From: Phosphoribacter sp037046615
GTDB lineage: Bacteria > Actinomycetota > Actinomycetes > Actinomycetales > Dermatophilaceae
Assembly (NCBI GenBank): GCA_037046615.1
Contig: JBAOHD010000017.1
Span: forward strand, 186,001 to 250,000
Reading direction: 5' to 3'
Length of the DNA stretch: 64,000 nt
Shown here piece by piece: positions 16,897 to 25,734 of this stretch. Both the position numbers and the translations under genes were made by a program. The stretch's first letter is position 1; each line of letters starts with the position of its first letter. Under the pieces are notes generated by a model. That model was not told where the DNA came from, made no database searches, and saw only the letters and a list, made by a program, of their open reading frames with translations.

Positions 16897-17865
16897 TCAG
16901 AGCTTGCGCAGGCGCACCTTGCGCACCGAGTGGTCCTCGCCCTTGACGATGATGAGGCTCGCGCGCTGACGGGTGGGGAGGATGTTCTCGACAAGGTTGG
17001 GGCCGTTGATCGTCTGCCAAATCGTCAGAGCCGTGGCCTCCGCCTCGGCATCGGACAGCGCGGCATACCGGTGGAAATAGGAGTCCGGGTCGGCGAAGGC
17101 GGTCTCGCGCAGCTTGAGGAAACGCTCGACGTACCACTTCTCGACGTGTGACACCCGGGCATCGACATAGACGGAGAAGTCGAAGAAGTCGCTCACCGCC
17201 ATGCCGGTGCCGCCCATCGGCCGCACCGGCGGCGCGCCGAGGACGTTGAGTCCTTCGACGATGAGGACGTCCGGGCGGCTCACGAGGATCCGTTCGCCGG
17301 GGACGATGTCGTAGGACAGGTGCGAGTAGACCGGGGCCGTCACTTCGGCCTTGCCGCCTTTGACCTCCGCGAGGAACCGCAGCAGCGCCCGTCGGTCGTA
17401 GGACTCGGGAAAACCCTTGCGGTGCAACAGTCCCCGGCGCCGCAGCTCAGCATTGGGGTGGAGGAAGGCGTCGGTCGTCACGAGTGCCACGCGAGGCGTG
17501 GACGGCCACCGGGATAGCAGTTCGCGCAGAATGCGGGAGGTCGTCGACTTGCCGACCGCCACCGAGCCGGCGACGCCGATGACAAAGGGGGTGCGCTGCG
17601 GTCGCTCCAAGAGGAAGTCGCTCGTCACCGCATGCAGTCGTTCGGCGGCCTCGGCGTAGAAGGTGAGCAGGCGCGACAGCGGGAGATAGACCTCCTCGAC
17701 CTCTTTGAGGTCCAAGGGGTGCTCGAGACCTCGGAGTCTGGCCAGGTCTTCAGCGCTCAGGGACATCGGATGGTTTTCGCGCAGCCGCGACCAGTCGCGC
17801 CGGTCGAAGTCGACATAGGGCGTGGGGAAGCCGTTGCTCTCGCGGCGCTGCGTCACCCGCGACAT
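16897..17865 (-). CDS. coaA: Pantothenate kinase, type I (CoaA)
   Basis: CoaA phosphorylates pantothenate, the committed and CoA-feedback-inhibited step of coenzyme A synthesis. The P-loop GVAGSVAVGKST lies at about 98-109, with TTDAFLHPNAELRRRGLLHR and KGFPESYDRRALLRFL after it, and VLIVEGLNVL further on. The 322 residues fit bacterial CoaA. The start codon is only 36 bases from divergent glmS, so the two promoters overlap. The gene is convergent with the acyl-CoA dehydrogenase. Confidence 0.96.
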   Translation of the reverse strand: MSRVTQRRESNGFPTPYVDFDRRDWSRLRENHPMSLSAEDLARLRGLEHPLDLKEVEEVYLPLSRLLTFYAEAAERLHAVTSDFLLERPQRTPFVIGVAGSVAVGKSTTSRILRELLSRWPSTPRVALVTTDAFLHPNAELRRRGLLHRKGFPESYDRRALLRFLAEVKGGKAEVTAPVYSHLSYDIVPGERILVSRPDVLIVEGLNVLGAPPVRPMGGTGMAVSDFFDFSVYVDARVSHVEKWYVERFLKLRETAFADPDSYFHRYAALSDAEAEATALTIWQTINGPNLVENILPTRQRASLIIVKGEDHSVRKVRLRKL

Positions 17866-17889
17866 TCTGGCCTACCCGCGGGCGGCAAC

Positions 17890-17895
17890 TAGTCT
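17890..17895 (+). promoter_or_regulatory. -10 element for leaderless glmS mRNA
   Basis: TAGTCT, then six bases (GGGGGT), then ATG at 17902. This spacing puts the transcription start on the start codon. The whole coaA-glmS gap is only 36 bp. Confidence 0.5.
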
Positions 17896-17901
17896 GGGGG
17901 T

Positions 17902-19761
17902 ATGTGTGGAATCGTGGGATACGTCGGGCCCAGCCGGAACGGCGCCGCCGCCGATGTCGTCATGGAGGGGCTGGCACGCCTTGAGTACCGCGGCTATGAC
18001 TCGGCCGGGATCGCCGTCCTCGACGGCCCCGGGGTCGCTGTCCGCAAGCGTGCGGGCAAGCTCATCAACCTCGTATCCGAGATCGACGCGCACCCGTTGC
18101 CCGAGACCGACACGGCCATCGGCCACACCCGGTGGGCGACCCACGGCGGCCCGACCGACAACAACGCTCACCCACACCGCGGTGGTCCCGACGGACGACT
18201 CGCCTTGATCCACAACGGGATCATCGAAAACTTCCACTCCCTCAAGACCTCGCTCGTCGACCAGGGTCTGTCGTTCAGGTCGGAGACCGACACGGAGGTG
18301 GCAGCGCATCTCGTCGCCGCGGCATACGAGCGCACGGGTGACCTCACCGCGGCCATGCTGGAGACGGTCTCGCAGCTCGAAGGGGCCTTCACGCTCCTGG
18401 CCATCCACGCCGACCAACCGGGGGTCGTCGTCGGAGCGCGCCACAACAGCCCCCTCGTCGTCGGCCTCGGTGAGGACGCCAACTATCTCGGCTCAGACGT
18501 GGCGGCCTTCATCGGCCACACGCGGGAGGCGATGGAGTTGGGGCAGGACCAGATCGTCACCATCACGCCGACCTCGGTGTCGGTCATCGGGTTCGACGGC
18601 ACCCCGGCCGATGGGCGCCGCTACCACGTCGACTGGGACGCCGCTGCTGCCGAAAAGGGCGGCTACCCGAGCTTCATGGAGAAGGAGATCCAGGACCAGC
18701 CGCATGCGGTGGCCGACACACTCCTCGGGCGCACGGACGAGCACGGGCGCCTCACGCTCGACGAGCTGCGGATCTCCGAGGAATCCCTGCGTGAGGTCAC
18801 GAAGATCGTCATCATCGCGTGTGGCACCTCCTGGTATGCCGGGATGGTCGCGAAGTACGCCATCGAACACTGGACTCGGATCCCGTGCGAGGTCGAGCTT
18901 GCCCATGAGTTCCGCTACCGCGACCCGGTCGTCGACGAGCGCACTCTCGTGGTCTCGCTGAGCCAGTCCGGCGAGACGATGGACACGCTCATGGCGGTCA
19001 AGCACGCCAACGAACTCGGTGCGCTCACGGTGGCGATCTGCAACACCCACGGCTCGACGATCCCGCGCGAATCCGACGCCGTCCTCTACACGCACGCCGG
19101 ACCGGAGATCGCTGTCGCGTCGACCAAGGCCTTCGTCGCCCAGATCACCGCGTGCTACCTCCTGGGCCTCTACCTCGCCCAGATCCGCGGCGGTCAGACC
19201 ACCGGGCAGATCGAGGGGGTCATGCGCGACCTGCAGGAGATCCCCGCCAAGATCGAGACCGTCCTCGGCCGGATGGACCGCGTGCGCGAGATCGCGCGCT
19301 TCATGGCCGACTCGCGCTCGGTGCTCTTCCTCGGCCGGCACGTGGGTTATCCCATCGCTCTCGAAGGGGCGCTCAAGCTCAAGGAGATCGCCTATATCCA
19401 CGCGGAGGGCTTCGCCGCCGGCGAACTCAAGCACGGACCGATCGCTCTCATCGAGCCTGGCCAGCCGGTCTTCGTCGTCGTGCCGTCGCCCGAGACGCCC
19501 CACGGGCTGCACTCGAAGGTCGTGTCCAACATCCAGGAGATCAGGGCGCGTGGCGCGCGCACCCTCGTCATCGCCCACGACGGCGACGACGACGTCCTTC
19601 CCTTCGCGGACGAGGTGATCCGGGTGCCGCAGTGCCCGCCGCTGCTCGCACCGCTGTTGACGATCGTGCCCCTGCAGGTCTTCGCGTGCGAGTTGGCCAC
19701 GGCCAAGGGGCTCGATGTCGATCAGCCGCGCAACCTCGCCAAGTCCGTCACCGTCGAGTAG
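17902..19761 (+). CDS. glmS: Glutamine-fructose-6-phosphate transaminase (GlmS)
   Basis: GlmS makes glucosamine-6-phosphate from fructose-6-phosphate and glutamine, the entry to peptidoglycan and, in actinobacteria, mycothiol precursors. The catalytic Cys2 is exposed after Met1 (MCGIVGYVG). The glutaminase domain runs to about 235 (GHTRWATHGGPTDNNAHPH), followed by two SIS domains (ACGTSWYAGMVAKY; LFLGRHVGYPIALEGALKLKE, stated in two parts) and the C-terminal DQPRNLAKSVTVE. The 619 residues are normal. It opens a long plus-strand operon reaching tsaD. No glmS ribozyme is possible because the leader is absent. Confidence 0.97.
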   Translation: MCGIVGYVGPSRNGAAADVVMEGLARLEYRGYDSAGIAVLDGPGVAVRKRAGKLINLVSEIDAHPLPETDTAIGHTRWATHGGPTDNNAHPHRGGPDGRLALIHNGIIENFHSLKTSLVDQGLSFRSETDTEVAAHLVAAAYERTGDLTAAMLETVSQLEGAFTLLAIHADQPGVVVGARHNSPLVVGLGEDANYLGSDVAAFIGHTREAMELGQDQIVTITPTSVSVIGFDGTPADGRRYHVDWDAAAAEKGGYPSFMEKEIQDQPHAVADTLLGRTDEHGRLTLDELRISEESLREVTKIVIIACGTSWYAGMVAKYAIEHWTRIPCEVELAHEFRYRDPVVDERTLVVSLSQSGETMDTLMAVKHANELGALTVAICNTHGSTIPRESDAVLYTHAGPEIAVASTKAFVAQITACYLLGLYLAQIRGGQTTGQIEGVMRDLQEIPAKIETVLGRMDRVREIARFMADSRSVLFLGRHVGYPIALEGALKLKEIAYIHAEGFAAGELKHGPIALIEPGQPVFVVVPSPETPHGLHSKVVSNIQEIRARGARTLVIAHDGDDDVLPFADEVIRVPQCPPLLAPLLTIVPLQVFACELATAKGLDVDQPRNLAKSVTVE

Positions 19762-19773
19762 TCGGAGCCGGTC

Positions 19774-20130
19774 GTGATCGTGGGTGTGGGCATCGACGTC
19801 GTCGACATCGCCCGGTTCGGGGCCACGCTCGATCGCACCCCGAGATTGCGCCCGCGGCTGTTCACCGCTGACGAGCAGCGGCTGCCGACGGCCTCCCTCG
19901 CGGCGCGCTTCGCTGCGAAGGAGGCCCTCGCGAAAGCGCTCGGCGCCCCGGTCGGTCTGTGCTGGACCGATGTCACGGTCCACCGCGCTGAGGACGGCCG
20001 TCCGCACCTGCGGATCCAGGGCACAGTCCAGGATGAGGTCAGCCGTCTGGGCATCGCTCACCTGCATGTCTCCCTGTCCCATGACGCCGGGGTCGCGTCC
20101 GCGGTCGTCATCGCCGAGGCGGCGTCATGA
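19774..20130 (+). CDS. acpS: Holo-[acyl-carrier-protein] synthase AcpS
   Basis: AcpS transfers 4'-phosphopantetheine from CoA to apo-ACP, activating fatty-acid synthesis. GVGIDVVDIARF holds the Mg-binding Asp and ARFAAKEALAKALG the Glu of the family. The 118-residue length is typical. It starts with GTG 12 bases after glmS, and its stop overlaps the nnrED start (ATGA), so it lies firmly inside the operon. Its substrate CoA depends on CoaA, encoded divergently 2 kb upstream. Confidence 0.95.
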   Translation: MIVGVGIDVVDIARFGATLDRTPRLRPRLFTADEQRLPTASLAARFAAKEALAKALGAPVGLCWTDVTVHRAEDGRPHLRIQGTVQDEVSRLGIAHLHVSLSHDAGVASAVVIAEAAS

Positions 20131-21590
20131 TCCGGGCGTATGCCGTCCCCACCGTCCGCGCTGTCGAGGACGCCGCCATGGCGGCGCTCCCCGATGGGGA
20201 ACTCATGGCCCGCGCCGCCCGAGGGCTGGCCAAGGTTGCGCGCGCTCGACTTCGAGAGCTCGGCGGCACGCGGGTGGTTGCCCTGGTGGGTGCGGGCAAC
20301 AACGGCGGGGATGCGCTGTATGCCGTGGCGCGGCTGGCCAAGCGCGGGTATGCCGCCGCCGCCGTGGTGCCCTCGCACACCCCGGTCCACGAAGGCGGAC
20401 TGCAGGCCTGCCGGAAGGCCGGTGTCCTCGTCGTCGAGGGCGGCGGCTCCGGATCTCCTTGGGCAGCAGTGATCGACGAAGCCGATGTCGTCCTCGACGG
20501 CATCACCGGGATCGGGGGGCGTCCGGGTCTGCGGGACGAGGCCGCACGATGGGCATCCGCCATCCCCGCAGATGCGTGGGTCATCGCGGTTGACCTGCCC
20601 AGCGGGACCGATCCCGACGGGCGCCTGGCGGCGCGGCACGCGGTCGTCGCCGACGAGACCGTGACCTTCGGCGCCCCCAAGCCGGTCCATCTGCTCGGAG
20701 CCGCGGCCGCTGCGTGCGGGCGACTCTCCGTCGTCGACATCGGCCTGGACTTCACCGACGCCCCGGTCGCAGTGGAACAGCTCACCCATGATGACGTGGC
20801 GCGGTTGTGGCCGGTCCCCGGCCCGGTGGACCACAAATACACCCGAGGTGTGGTGGGGGTCGTCGCCGGCAGCACGGCATACCCCGGTGCCGCCGTGCTC
20901 GGGGTCCTCGGGGCACTGGGCGTCGGCCCCGGGATGGTGCGCTACACCGGTCCTGACCAGGTGAAAGCGCTCGTCCACGCCCACGCTCCCGAGGTCGTGA
21001 CGATGCCCGGTCGAGTGCAGGCCTGGGTGCTCGGCAGCGGCGTCGACCCAGCCGACCCGCAGGCGGCAGCGAGCGTGGCCGAGATCAGATCAGCGCTCGC
21101 GACCCACCTCCCGGCCGTCGTCGACGCCGGGGCACTGGCGCTCCTCGGGTCGGGGCGTGCCGGCCCGACGGTCATCACCCCGCATGCCGGAGAGCTTGCC
21201 GCCCTGCTCACGCAACTCGGCCAGGCCACGACGCGCGACGATGTCGAGGCTGACCCCGTCGCCGCCAGCACGCGCGCCGCCGACCTGCTCAACGCCTGTG
21301 TCGTGCTCAAGGGGGCATTCACCCTCGTCGTCGCTCCGACGGCCCAGAGCCAGCCGGTGCGGGTGAGCTCGGACGCCCCTGCCTGGCTGGGCACGGCCGG
21401 GGCCGGCGATGTGCTGGCGGGGATGATCGGCACCCTGCTGGCGGCGGGGCTGCCCCCTCGTGACGCCGCCTCGCTCGCCGTCCTCGTCCACGGGGTGGCC
21501 GCCACAGCGGTCAGCGACGGCGGACCGCTGCGGATCCTCGACTTGGCCCACGCGTTGCCCCGGACCGTCGCGCGCCTCCTGCGACCCTGA
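20127..21590 (+). CDS. nnr: Bifunctional NAD(P)H-hydrate epimerase / ADP-dependent dehydratase
   Basis: The enzyme repairs hydrated NAD(P)H. The N-terminal epimerase half (about 1-215) has ALVGAGNNGGDALYAVARLAK with its nucleotide loop and VIAVDLPSGTDPDGR. The C-terminal kinase-like dehydratase half (about 225-487) has HKYTRGVVGVVAGS, TPHAGELAALL and GTAGAGDVLAGMIGTLLAAG with the catalytic Asp. The fusion is the common bacterial form. It overlaps acpS by 4 bases and is followed after 59 bases by alr, an order common in actinobacteria. Confidence 0.95.
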   Translation: MIRAYAVPTVRAVEDAAMAALPDGELMARAARGLAKVARARLRELGGTRVVALVGAGNNGGDALYAVARLAKRGYAAAAVVPSHTPVHEGGLQACRKAGVLVVEGGGSGSPWAAVIDEADVVLDGITGIGGRPGLRDEAARWASAIPADAWVIAVDLPSGTDPDGRLAARHAVVADETVTFGAPKPVHLLGAAAAACGRLSVVDIGLDFTDAPVAVEQLTHDDVARLWPVPGPVDHKYTRGVVGVVAGSTAYPGAAVLGVLGALGVGPGMVRYTGPDQVKALVHAHAPEVVTMPGRVQAWVLGSGVDPADPQAAASVAEIRSALATHLPAVVDAGALALLGSGRAGPTVITPHAGELAALLTQLGQATTRDDVEADPVAASTRAADLLNACVVLKGAFTLVVAPTAQSQPVRVSSDAPAWLGTAGAGDVLAGMIGTLLAAGLPPRDAASLAVLVHGVAATAVSDGGPLRILDLAHALPRTVARLLRP

Positions 21591-21649
21591 AGGACGCTCA
21601 CTCGCGCACCCTGCCCACGCGCCCTCGTGGATGCCACACTGAGGGGGAT

Positions 21650-22822
21650 ATGGATCCCGTGTCTGCCTTCCCGCGCCCCGGCTCACCCTCGGCGGCCGTC
21701 GTCGACCTGTCGGCCCTGGAGGAGAACGTCCGCGCCCTCCGAGCGCACGCTCCGAGCGCCGCGCTGCTGGCGGTGGTCAAGGCTGACGCCTACGGCCACG
21801 GGCTGCTGCCGGCGGCAAGGGCGGCCCGCAGGGCAGGAGCCACCTGGCTCGGTGTGGCCCAGATGGGCGAAGCGTTCACCTTGCGTGACAACGGGATCCA
21901 AGGACGCGTCTTCACGTGGCTCAACGTCCCAGGCGCCGACTTCGCCGGCGCGATCCGGCGCGATATCGACCTCTCGGCCTCCGCCCCGTGGGCGGTGGCC
22001 GAGATCGCCGCAGCGGCGGAGACCACCGGTGTGACAGCCCGCGTGCATCTCAAGGTCGACACGGGCCTCGGGCGCAATGGAGCCTTCGGGCCCGGGTTCG
22101 CGCAGCTTGTGGCCGCAGCCGCGCGTCACGAGGCCTCGGGCGCCATCCGGGTTGTCGGGGTGTGGTCGCACTTCGCATCGGCCGACGACCCCGGCCACCC
22201 GACGGTGCGTCAGCAGCAGGACGTCTTCGAGGACGCGGTGCGCACCGCCGAAGCCGCGGGCTTTGAGCTCGAAGTCCGACATCTGGCCAACTCGGCTGCC
22301 ACACTGACCAATCCGAGCGCTCACTATGACCTCGTGCGCCCCGGCCTGGCGTGCTACGGACTGTCCCCAGTGCCCGATCTCGGTGGCCCCGCGGCATACG
22401 GTCTCACTCCTGTCATGACCCTCCTCGCCCGCCTGGCGCTGGTCAAGGAGGTCCCTGCGGGCACGGGGCTGAGCTACTCACATCACTACGTCACCCCGAG
22501 TGACACCCGTGTCGGACTCGTGCCGATGGGTTATGCCGACGGCATCCCGCGCAGCGCAAGCGGCACCGGCCCGATGACGATCGGGGGACGCCGGTATGCC
22601 GTCGCCGGCCGGGTCTGCATGGACCAGGTTGTCGTCGACCTCGGCCCCGAATCCCACGCTCGCGCAGGCGATGTCGCCGTCCTCTTTGGTCCCGAAGCCG
22701 CAGGTGGACCCTCGGCGCAGGACTGGGCGATTGCGGCCGGGACGATTTCGTATGAGATCGTGACTCGGTTGGGCGCGCGGGTGGAGCGGGTGTACGTCGG
22801 ATCACAGGAGGACTCGTCGTGA
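21650..22822 (+). CDS. alr: Alanine racemase
   Basis: Alr interconverts L- and D-alanine for peptidoglycan. The PLP lysine lies in LLAVVKADAYGHG (Lys44), and the second catalytic region is GLSYSHHYVTPSDTRVGLVP (Tyr of SYSHH). FAGRVCMDQ-type sequence is present as VAGRVCMDQVVVDLG. The 390 residues are normal. The ATG at 21650 sits in GGGGGATATG and was preferred to a GTG two codons later. The gene overlaps the next one by GTGA. Confidence 0.95.
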   Translation: MDPVSAFPRPGSPSAAVVDLSALEENVRALRAHAPSAALLAVVKADAYGHGLLPAARAARRAGATWLGVAQMGEAFTLRDNGIQGRVFTWLNVPGADFAGAIRRDIDLSASAPWAVAEIAAAAETTGVTARVHLKVDTGLGRNGAFGPGFAQLVAAAARHEASGAIRVVGVWSHFASADDPGHPTVRQQQDVFEDAVRTAEAAGFELEVRHLANSAATLTNPSAHYDLVRPGLACYGLSPVPDLGGPAAYGLTPVMTLLARLALVKEVPAGTGLSYSHHYVTPSDTRVGLVPMGYADGIPRSASGTGPMTIGGRRYAVAGRVCMDQVVVDLGPESHARAGDVAVLFGPEAAGGPSAQDWAIAAGTISYEIVTRLGARVERVYVGSQEDSS

Positions 22823-24009
22823 GTCGGGGTCGACCCAGTCTGTTGGGCCTCGGTGTGAGTCTCGGAGCCGCGGGGGCGGCCGGAGCGCTCGGGGCCGCAG
22901 GGCTCATTGCCGACCGCATCAGGCGGCGCGAGGATGCTGCGCTGCCCGAATACGCCAGCCTCATCGAGCCACACGACGAGGAGCGGGTGGTCGTCGCCAA
23001 CGACGGCGTCACCCTCCGTGTCGGCATCGACCACCCCACCGGCCCCACCCAGACTCCCGAGGGCCGCGCCAAACCCACGGTCGTGCTCTCGCACGGCTAT
23101 TGCCTCACCTCCGAGTGCTGGGTGCTCCAGCGCCGGGCGCTCAAGCGGGCCGGTTACCGCGTCGTCGTCTGGGACCAGCGGGGTCACGGCCGCTCGGGCA
23201 AGGGCGCCACAGTCGGCTACCACATCGACCAGCTCGGTGAGGACCTGTATGCCGTGATCCAGGCCGTTGCGCCGACGGGTGACCTCGCCCTCGCCGGGCA
23301 CTCGATGGGCGGCATGACGACCATGGCCCTGGCCGACTCGCACCCTGACCTCGTGCGTGAGCGCGCCATCGCCTTCGCGTGCATCGCCACGTCGCCCGGC
23401 GGGATGCCGTTGGCCAACGGGGGGTTTGTCGCAGCGACCGGCAAGCAGGTGCTCGAGCGGCTCGGGCCGGGTGTCTTCGCGCAGCTGCAGCGTCGTCCTG
23501 AGCTGCTCACCAGCCTTCTCAAGGCCAACCGGGACTTCGAAGAATTCCTCGTCGAGCGCTACTCGTTCGCCTCACCGGTGCCCCGCAGTGTCGTGCGGCT
23601 GACCGCCAAGATGATCCTCGGCACCGATCTGGGGGTCATGAGCGATTTCGTGCCGACCTTCGACGCCTACGACAAGACTGCAGCGCTGGCCCAGTTCGCG
23701 CACAGCGAGGTGCTCGTCTTCAACGGCACCCAGGACATCCTCACCCCGCCGGAGCACAGTGAGGTCATCGTCCGCGCGATCCCCGGCGCCGAACACGTCC
23801 TCATCCGAGACGCCGGACACGTCATCATGCTCGAACACCCCGACCTGCTCAATGAGCAGATCATCGCGATGCTCGAACGTGCCTCCACCGCACGGGCCCG
23901 TGACATCGACCCGGCCGAAAAGCCGCGCGTCACCCTCGTCGTCACGCCGGTGAGCAAGAAGCGTCGCGTCCGCGAGGGCACAAGGCGCTCGCGAGAGCAT
24001 GTCTCCTGA
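22819..24009 (+). CDS. Alpha/beta-hydrolase, membrane-anchored
   Basis: The nucleophile elbow is LAGHSMGGMTT (Ser162); the oxyanion/His-Gly motif is LSHGYCLTSE, DQRGHGRSGKG follows, and the late GAEHVLIRDAGHVIMLEHPD holds the catalytic His. The first 30 residues are Gly/Ala-rich and could form one membrane segment. Proteins of this type commonly sit between alr and tsaE in actinobacteria, with unknown substrate. It overlaps alr by 4 and tsaE by 11 bases. Confidence 0.87.
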   Translation: MSRGRPSLLGLGVSLGAAGAAGALGAAGLIADRIRRREDAALPEYASLIEPHDEERVVVANDGVTLRVGIDHPTGPTQTPEGRAKPTVVLSHGYCLTSECWVLQRRALKRAGYRVVVWDQRGHGRSGKGATVGYHIDQLGEDLYAVIQAVAPTGDLALAGHSMGGMTTMALADSHPDLVRERAIAFACIATSPGGMPLANGGFVAATGKQVLERLGPGVFAQLQRRPELLTSLLKANRDFEEFLVERYSFASPVPRSVVRLTAKMILGTDLGVMSDFVPTFDAYDKTAALAQFAHSEVLVFNGTQDILTPPEHSEVIVRAIPGAEHVLIRDAGHVIMLEHPDLLNEQIIAMLERASTARARDIDPAEKPRVTLVVTPVSKKRRVREGTRRSREHVS

Positions 24010-24556
24010 CCCGTCCGGGCTGCCGAGCCGCACGATTGTCGTCCCCACCCCGGGGGCGATGAAAGATCTCGGGCGCGCGCTCGCGGCGCTCCTGCGGGCC
24101 GGTGATGTCCTCGTCCTCACGGGCGATCTCGGCGCGGGGAAAACGACGTTCACCCAGGGCCTCGGGGAAGGCCTCGGCGTCCGCGGCCCCGTGACGTCTC
24201 CCACCTTCGTCATCGCCCGCGTCCATCCCTCGCTGATCGAGGGACCGGCGCTGATCCACGTCGACGCCTATCGCCTCGGCAGCGCCCTCGAACTCGACGA
24301 TCTCGACCTCGACGCCGACCTTGACGCCGGGGTCACCGTCATCGAGTGGGGTCGAGGGGTGGCTGAGCAGTTGAGCGACGACCGACTCGAGCTGACGCTG
24401 GGTGCCGGGCAGGACTCGGAGGAGCGCACCGTCACGATCGTCGGTGTTGGCGCCCGCTGGGCCGCCCCTGTGGCCAGCGAGGCGCTCGTCCGCCTCGTCG
24501 GCCCGTCGCCTCATCCGCGCAGGGCGAGTGACGCCGCACACCGCACGGACGGCTAA
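23999..24556 (+). CDS. tsaE: tRNA threonylcarbamoyladenosine biosynthesis ATPase TsaE
   Basis: TsaE is the ATPase that cycles the TsaB-TsaD complex during t6A37 modification of ANN-decoding tRNAs. The Walker A motif is LTGDLGAGKTTFTQGLGEGL; SPTFVIARVHPSL and HVDAYRLGS-type sequence (IHVDAYRLGSALELDDLD) and VIEWGRGVAEQL match the family. The 185 residues are slightly long because of a tail. It overlaps the hydrolase gene by 11 bases and is followed by tsaB. Confidence 0.95.
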   Translation: MSPDPSGLPSRTIVVPTPGAMKDLGRALAALLRAGDVLVLTGDLGAGKTTFTQGLGEGLGVRGPVTSPTFVIARVHPSLIEGPALIHVDAYRLGSALELDDLDLDADLDAGVTVIEWGRGVAEQLSDDRLELTLGAGQDSEERTVTIVGVGARWAAPVASEALVRLVGPSPHPRRASDAAHRTDG

Positions 24557-24559
24557 CCT
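24554..24559 (+). promoter_or_regulatory. Internal -10 element before tsaB
   Basis: TAACCT contains the tsaE stop codon and is followed by six bases (GCTGCG) and the GTG of tsaB at 24566. It may give a leaderless internal transcript for tsaB-rimI-tsaD. Confidence 0.4.
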
Positions 24560-24565
24560 GCTGCG

Positions 24566-25276
24566 GTGCTTCTGCTCGCTCTTGACACCTCGACCAGCGC
24601 GATCACCGCAGCCGTCCACGACGGTCACGAGGTGATCGCGGAGGCGAGTTCCGTCGACGCCCGAGCCCACGGTGAGCTGCTCGCGCCGAGGATCGCCGAG
24701 GTCCTCGCAGCCGCGGGCGCGGTCCCGGCGGACCTCACCGACATCGTCGTCGGGGTCGGGCCGGGCCCGTTCACGGGGTTGCGGGTCGCGATCGTCACCG
24801 GACGAGTCATGGCCCTGGCGACGGGGGCTCGGCTGCACGGTGTCTGTTCCCTCGACGCGCTGGCCTTCGCCGCGCGCGAGGCGCTGGGCGCCGGTGAGCT
24901 CGTGGTCGCGACGGATGCGCGGCGCAAGGAGGTCTACTGGGCGCGGTATGCCGTGCGCCCGGCTGCAGTCGCCGCCGGCTCCTCAGCGGACCCGGTCACC
25001 GCTCTCACCGCTGCGGCCGTATGCCGCCCCGCCGACCTCCCAGCCGGGACCGCGGACCTACCGGTCGTCGGACGGGGTCCCCTCCTCTACCCCGAGGCCT
25101 TCGGCCCGCCCGTCCCTGGCCTCCTCGATGTTTCAGCCGGCGCCCTGGCGGGCCTGGCGGTGCGCCGACTGGCGATCGGGGCAGACCCCACCGGCGTGTT
25201 GGGCGGCACAGAGCCCCTCTACCTGCGCCGGCCTGACGCGGTGCCTCAGGCCACACCGACGAGTGTGGCGACATGA
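24566..25276 (+). CDS. tsaB: tRNA threonylcarbamoyladenosine biosynthesis protein TsaB
   Basis: TsaB is the non-catalytic ASKHA-fold partner of TsaD. LLLALDTSTSAITAAVHDG and VVGVGPGPFTGLRVAIVTGR are its conserved blocks, and ATDARRKEVYWARYAV is also typical. The 236 residues fit. It begins with GTG and ends overlapping rimI by 4 bases, the standard tsaB-rimI-tsaD order. Confidence 0.95.
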   Translation: MLLLALDTSTSAITAAVHDGHEVIAEASSVDARAHGELLAPRIAEVLAAAGAVPADLTDIVVGVGPGPFTGLRVAIVTGRVMALATGARLHGVCSLDALAFAAREALGAGELVVATDARRKEVYWARYAVRPAAVAAGSSADPVTALTAAAVCRPADLPAGTADLPVVGRGPLLYPEAFGPPVPGLLDVSAGALAGLAVRRLAIGADPTGVLGGTEPLYLRRPDAVPQATPTSVAT

Positions 25277-25734
25277 CCGCTGTCACGATGGCCGACCTGT
25301 CGTGGCCCGACCTCGACGCCGTCGTCACCCTCGAAGCCCAAATCTTTCCCCACGACGCCTGGACGGCGCCGACGTGGTGGGCCGAGCTCGCCGCCCGTCC
25401 CCGCCGCGCTTACGTTGTCGCCCGCGCGAGCTCTGACCCGGCTGCCCCGGTCATGGGGTATGCCGGCCTCGACCTGGCCGGCGACACCGGCGACGTCATG
25501 ACAGTGGCCGTCGACCCGGCATACCAGGGCCGTGGGGTCGGGGACGCGCTGGTCGGGGAGTTGGTGCAGCGTGCCCGAGACCGCGGCGCGACTGCGCTGC
25601 TGCTGGAGGTGCGCGCCGACAACACCCCTGCCCTGCGCCTCTACGAGCGACACGGGTTCGAGCGCATCTCGACCCGCCGCCGCTACTACCAACCGGGCGA
25701 TATCGACGCCCTCGTCCTGCGGAGACACCTGTGA
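25273..25734 (+). CDS. rimI: Ribosomal protein S18 alanine N-acetyltransferase RimI
   Basis: RimI is a GNAT enzyme that acetylates protein N-termini. The acetyl-CoA motif is VDPAYQGRGVGDALVGELVQ, followed by LLEVRADNTPALRLYERHGF and RRRYYQPGDIDALVLRRHL, all RimI-like. The 153 residues are normal. It overlaps tsaB and tsaD by 4 bases each. Confidence 0.93.
   Translation: MTAVTMADLSWPDLDAVVTLEAQIFPHDAWTAPTWWAELAARPRRAYVVARASSDPAAPVMGYAGLDLAGDTGDVMTVAVDPAYQGRGVGDALVGELVQRARDRGATALLLEVRADNTPALRLYERHGFERISTRRRYYQPGDIDALVLRRHL

Noticed and set aside
17866..17901. glmS ribozyme or riboswitch upstream of glmS
   Set aside because: Only 36 bases separate glmS from divergent coaA and the mRNA appears leaderless, leaving no room for a structured leader.
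18493..20082. 529-codon frame antisense to glmS
   Set aside because: Shadow of a conserved gene, rich in Arg, Asp and His with no domain pattern.
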